DNA from: Actinidia chinensis
Taxonomy: Eukaryota > Streptophyta > Magnoliopsida > Ericales > Actinidiaceae
DNA: 10,000 nucleotides
Direction of reading: 5' to 3'
Assembly: GCA_009663005.1 (NCBI GenBank)
Contig: CM018894.1
Location: 6,674,086-6,684,085 of the forward strand
Shown here: positions 7,721 to 10,000 of the stretch, piece by piece
Layout: every line of letters begins with the position of its first letter
How positions within the stretch are numbered: position 1 is the stretch's first letter
Notes under the pieces: model-generated
What the model saw: the letters and a program-made list of their open reading frames with translations, nothing else
Told to the model about the DNA's origin: nothing
Databases searched by the model: none
Program-made: the position numbers and the translations under genes

Positions 7721-8760
7721 GTCCATCATTCAACAAGCATGTGGATTGTGTATGTTCATGAAGATTCGATTGAGAGAGCTCTAGTTGGAGTGAGCCCATG
7801 ACCCTTGACTCCGAAAGTGTAAGTTTTAGGGATGCATCTATTGTCGGTAAAGAGAGTGAGTCTGTCTTGCATGTGGTTAATTAGACCCCAACTTTTGAAC
7901 CTCTTGCACCAAGTGTAGTTAACTGTTTCATTGAAGAAAACCACCAATTCCGGAAAGAAACCTCTGCCATTCTACATTAAGTATGCGTTTCTTGGAAAAG
8001 GTGAGTCTTACCTGTTGTCAATCCTCTAGCTAAACTGAAGGTCCAAAAAGGAATCATGGTGAAAATTACTTAAGAGGAATAAGAAGTCATTAGGTTGGAC
8101 ATAGAGGAATCTTCACGTATAGTTGTCACTCATGTGCACTCCATCGTATTTATTAGAAGAGGAGTAAAACCTGTGAAGTCAAAATGCAAAGGCGTTTAAA
8201 CCCCAATATGAAAGAGGCTGTTAGAGGGAGGTGCTGAAACTTTTGATGCGGGTTATCTATACCTAATTCTGATTCTAAGTGGGTGAGTCCAACCCAAGTT
8301 GTTCCTAAGAAGGCAGGGGTAACGGGGTAAAGACAAGAGCAATAATGAGCTAATGCAACTGAGTCCAAACGGGTTTGGCGAATGTGCATCGATTACAGAA
8401 AAATTGAATGTGCTACTAGGAAAGGACATTTCCCATTCCCTTTTTGAATCAAGGCTTAGAGACGTGTGGCGGGACTTTTTTGAGCATATATTATTTTTAG
8501 AGGGTATCTGGGTACAATCAGATTGAGGTGGCTTTAGAGGCTCAAGATAAGACCACATTCACATGCCCTTTGGCACTTATGCCTATAGGAGGAATGCCTT
8601 TCGTCCTAGTAATGCACCAGGTCACTTTTCAAAGGTGCATGATTTCAATTTTAGCGCCACTGGTTGAAAAAATCTTGAGGCATTCATTGGACGATTTTCT
8701 CGGTGTATGGGGATACGTTGAATAATGTTAAAGCATTAAAGTGTGTGTGAAGAGCTGTGA
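7721..8760 (+). pseudogene. Athila pre-RT linker and reverse transcriptase, right copy
   Basis: The region opens with MTLDSESVSF (~7799) and TPTFEPLAPSVVN (~7887), then KYAFLGKGES (~7980-8010), the counterpart of KYAFLGE in the left copy. The RT follows: MQRRLNPNMKEAVRG (~8185-8230), SDSKWVSPTQVVPKKAGVTG (~8272-8330), ATRKGHFPFPF (~8410), NQIEVALEAQDKTTFTCP (~8510-8570), TFQRCMISI and the catalytic LDDF (8687-8698), the family's MDDF. Both catalytic Asp codons at 8690-8695 survive, but the segment with the first catalytic Asp (DGYSGYN) is mutated near 8490-8515. Stops and shifts occur throughout; 8528-8725 is the longest clean piece. It matches the left copy along its length in reverse orientation. 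Confidence 0.88.
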
Positions 8761-9110
8761 AGAAAGTCACTGGTTTAAAATTGGAGAAGTGTCATTTCTG
8801 GTAACACAGGTTAGTTCTTAGGCATATTGGGTCTAGCAACAGGATAGAGTAGTAACAAACAAAAGCGAATTGATTAAACATCTACCTATCCCTAAGTGTG
8901 TGAAAGATAATTAGATCATTTTTTTAGGGCATGCCGAATTTTTATCGTCGCTTCATTGAGGGCTTTAGTGCTTATCTCGAGACCTTTGTGTCACTTGCTT
9001 TCATTAGATGTACCTTTTGAGTGGACACCACAGTGATCAAGAAGCCTTGATACACTTACGGTCTTCTCACCACCGCACTAATTCTTCGATCACCGGATTG
9101 CGTCTTTACC
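8761..9110 (+). pseudogene. Athila RT thumb / connection region
   Basis: Pieces of the RT C-terminal part are readable in changing frames: VTGLKLEKCHF (~8768-8800), the FLGH counterpart near 8815-8830, GMPNFYRRFIEGFSAYLETF (~8930-8990), a DVPFEWT-like string near 9008-9027 and an LTTA..L..PD stretch near 9060-9095. This is the tether that joins RT to RNase H in Ty3/gypsy pol. It is identified by position and these motifs. There is no open frame of useful length. Confidence 0.75.
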
Positions 9111-9440
9111 TTTTGAGCTGATGTGTGATGCGAGTGATTATGCAGTGGGAGCTGTTTGGGCAAAGGATAGAGCAGAAACCCCAGTCATATACTATGCTAG
9201 CAAGACCACTTAATGCTGCCCAATTGAACTATACCACACCGAAAAAGAATGCTGTTGTGGTATTGCACTCGATAAGTTTAGGTCATACTTGGTCGGATCA
9301 CTTATTATATAATACTGATCATTCCGCAATAACGTACTTTTGACTAAACCCGAGCACAAAGCCACAAAACTTCATTAGGTGATTATGTTCTACACCAAAT
9401 TTAATATTGAGATCAGAGTAAGAAAGGGGTTAAAAAGATA
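9111..9440 (+). pseudogene. Athila RNase H domain, right copy
   Basis: This domain would remove the RNA template. FELMCDASDYAVGAV starts at about 9112, and the first catalytic Asp is the GAT at 9127-9129. YYASKT follows in the same frame, which closes with TAA near 9211. Other frames then supply LNAAQLNYTT, a disrupted ..LHSI..FR.YL area near 9265-9295, TDHSAITYF (~9316-9342, with a further catalytic Asp in TDH), and a TKPEHK-like stretch. VADICPRLPTNG near 9441-9475 marks the border to integrase. At least two frameshifts and several stops inactivate it. Confidence 0.85.
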
Positions 9441-10000
9441 GTAGCTGACATTTGTCCAAGGCTCCCTACTAATGGGGAAGCAACGACACCCTTCGATTAA
9501 TGAGTACTTTCCTAATGAGCAACTGTTCCAATCACAGCTTCATCAAATCCTTTCATTCCCATGGTTTGCAGACATGCCAATTACTTGGCCACCGGTTAGA
9601 AATTCCTTACACTGGTCTAGTATGGATAAGAACAGTTTTAGGAATGTGAGGTATTTTTCTTGGGAAGATCCGTTATTTGTTTAAGTATGTCCTGATCAGA
9701 TCATACTGTGGTGCATTTTCCCTAATGATGAGTGAAGAGCATTTTAGAGTTTTGTCATTCACAAGCATGTGGGGATATTTTTTCACGTAAAACTGCAGCC
9801 AAAATTTTGCAAAGTGCGTTTTATGGCCCACCTGTTCCGTGATGTTCACGCCTTTTGCACGTCATGCGATCGATGTCAACTGTTAGGAAGTCTGTCTAAA
9901 CGGGCAATGATGCCTCTTCCCCTCTCAATAATTGAAGTCTTTGATTATTGGGTATTGGATTTCATGGGTCCTTTTCCTAATTCGTGTGGATTATTTTACA
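9441..10000 (+). pseudogene. Athila integrase, N-terminal part, cut by window end
   Basis: Integrase would insert the cDNA copy into the chromosome. The open piece 9472-9684 has NEYFPNEQLFQ, PWFADM, WSSMDKNSFRNVRYFSWEDP and corresponds to the segment leading into the zinc-binding domain. The HHCC region follows: CHSQACG with KTAAKILQ and FY (~9752-9820). After a one-base shift near 9820-9835 comes a clean frame to the window end with FCTSCDRCQ (~9849-9875, the two zinc Cys), LGSLSKRAMMPLP and VLDFMGPFP. The Asp of DFMGPF, GAT at 9958-9960, is the first residue of the DDE catalytic triad. Stops near 9736 and the shift in the zinc finger break it. The rest of the catalytic core lies beyond 10000. 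Confidence 0.88.

Larger units (their letters stand above)
3152..10000 (+). mobile_element. Athila-type Ty3/gypsy retrotransposon, right copy, 3' end outside window
   Basis: This is a plus-strand element with a candidate 5' LTR, a tRNA-Asp primer-binding site, leader, gag, protease, RT, RNase H and partial integrase in canonical Ty3/gypsy order. The Athila lineage is shown by gag phrases (MRDYMN, PGWRNHPNFGWR, a split TLRSGK), the protease-region phrase PVDFIVLDT, and pol phrases shared with the left copy (KYAFLGK, SKWVSPTQVV, MQRRLNPNMKEAVR). All coding parts carry many stops and frameshifts, clearly more than the left copy, which points to greater age or a longer time without selection. The 3' LTR and any envelope-like ORF, if present, lie beyond 10000. 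Confidence 0.9.

Noticed and set aside
7596..7947. Minus-strand open frames opposite the protease/RT linker
   Set aside because: The plus strand here reads Athila phrases such as FGNMTLETNIF and TPTFEPL; the minus-strand products resemble nothing known.
1..10000. Host gene, CRISPR array, prokaryotic operon or novel defence system
   Set aside because: All long stretches are accounted for by plant Ty3/gypsy elements; no spaced repeats of CRISPR type, no bacterial gene arrangement and no exon-like host coding sequence were seen.

Overview
The window looks like repeat-rich plant chromosomal DNA, probably from heterochromatin. No host gene, tRNA, rRNA or CRISPR array could be recognised, and nearly every base can be assigned to decayed Ty3/gypsy LTR retrotransposons. 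The plant assignment rests on two element lineages that are typical of plants: Athila, and Tat (Ogre/Retand-like, with a second archaeal-type RNase H). A primer-binding site matching tRNA-Asp, as is usual for Athila, adds to this. The host species cannot be named from the sequence.

Layout. (1) 1 to ~860, minus strand: a fragment of an Athila-type pol covering the pre-RT linker and the reverse transcriptase up to its FMDDF motif. It runs off the left edge. (2) ~861 to ~3151, minus strand: a Tat-type pol fragment in the order protease, linker, RT, RT-linked RNase H, archaeal-type RNase H. It is cut off inside the last domain and joined directly to element 1 in the same orientation. (3) ~3152 to 10000, plus strand: a second, longer Athila-type element. 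It has a complete candidate 5' LTR (~3152-4688, TATA box at 3707), a tRNA-Asp primer-binding site (4695-4711), an untranslated leader, gag, protease, RT, RNase H and the start of integrase. It runs off the right edge at the first catalytic Asp of the integrase core.

Element 3 therefore appears to have landed in, or recombined with, the Tat copy at about 3150. The Athila pol segments of elements 1 and 3 are homologous but in opposite orientation, so the ends of the window form an imperfect, widely spaced inverted pair (about 1-860 against 7890-8740).

All coding regions are broken by stops and frameshifts, and several catalytic residues are altered, so nothing here should make an active element by itself. 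Domain identities are well supported by many short conserved motifs read in order. Exact element ends are estimates, because neither the partner LTRs nor target-site duplications lie in the window. I found no convincing new biological system. The most notable points are the Tat/Athila chimeric junction, the opposed Athila copies, and two families of tandem repeats inside the LTR.
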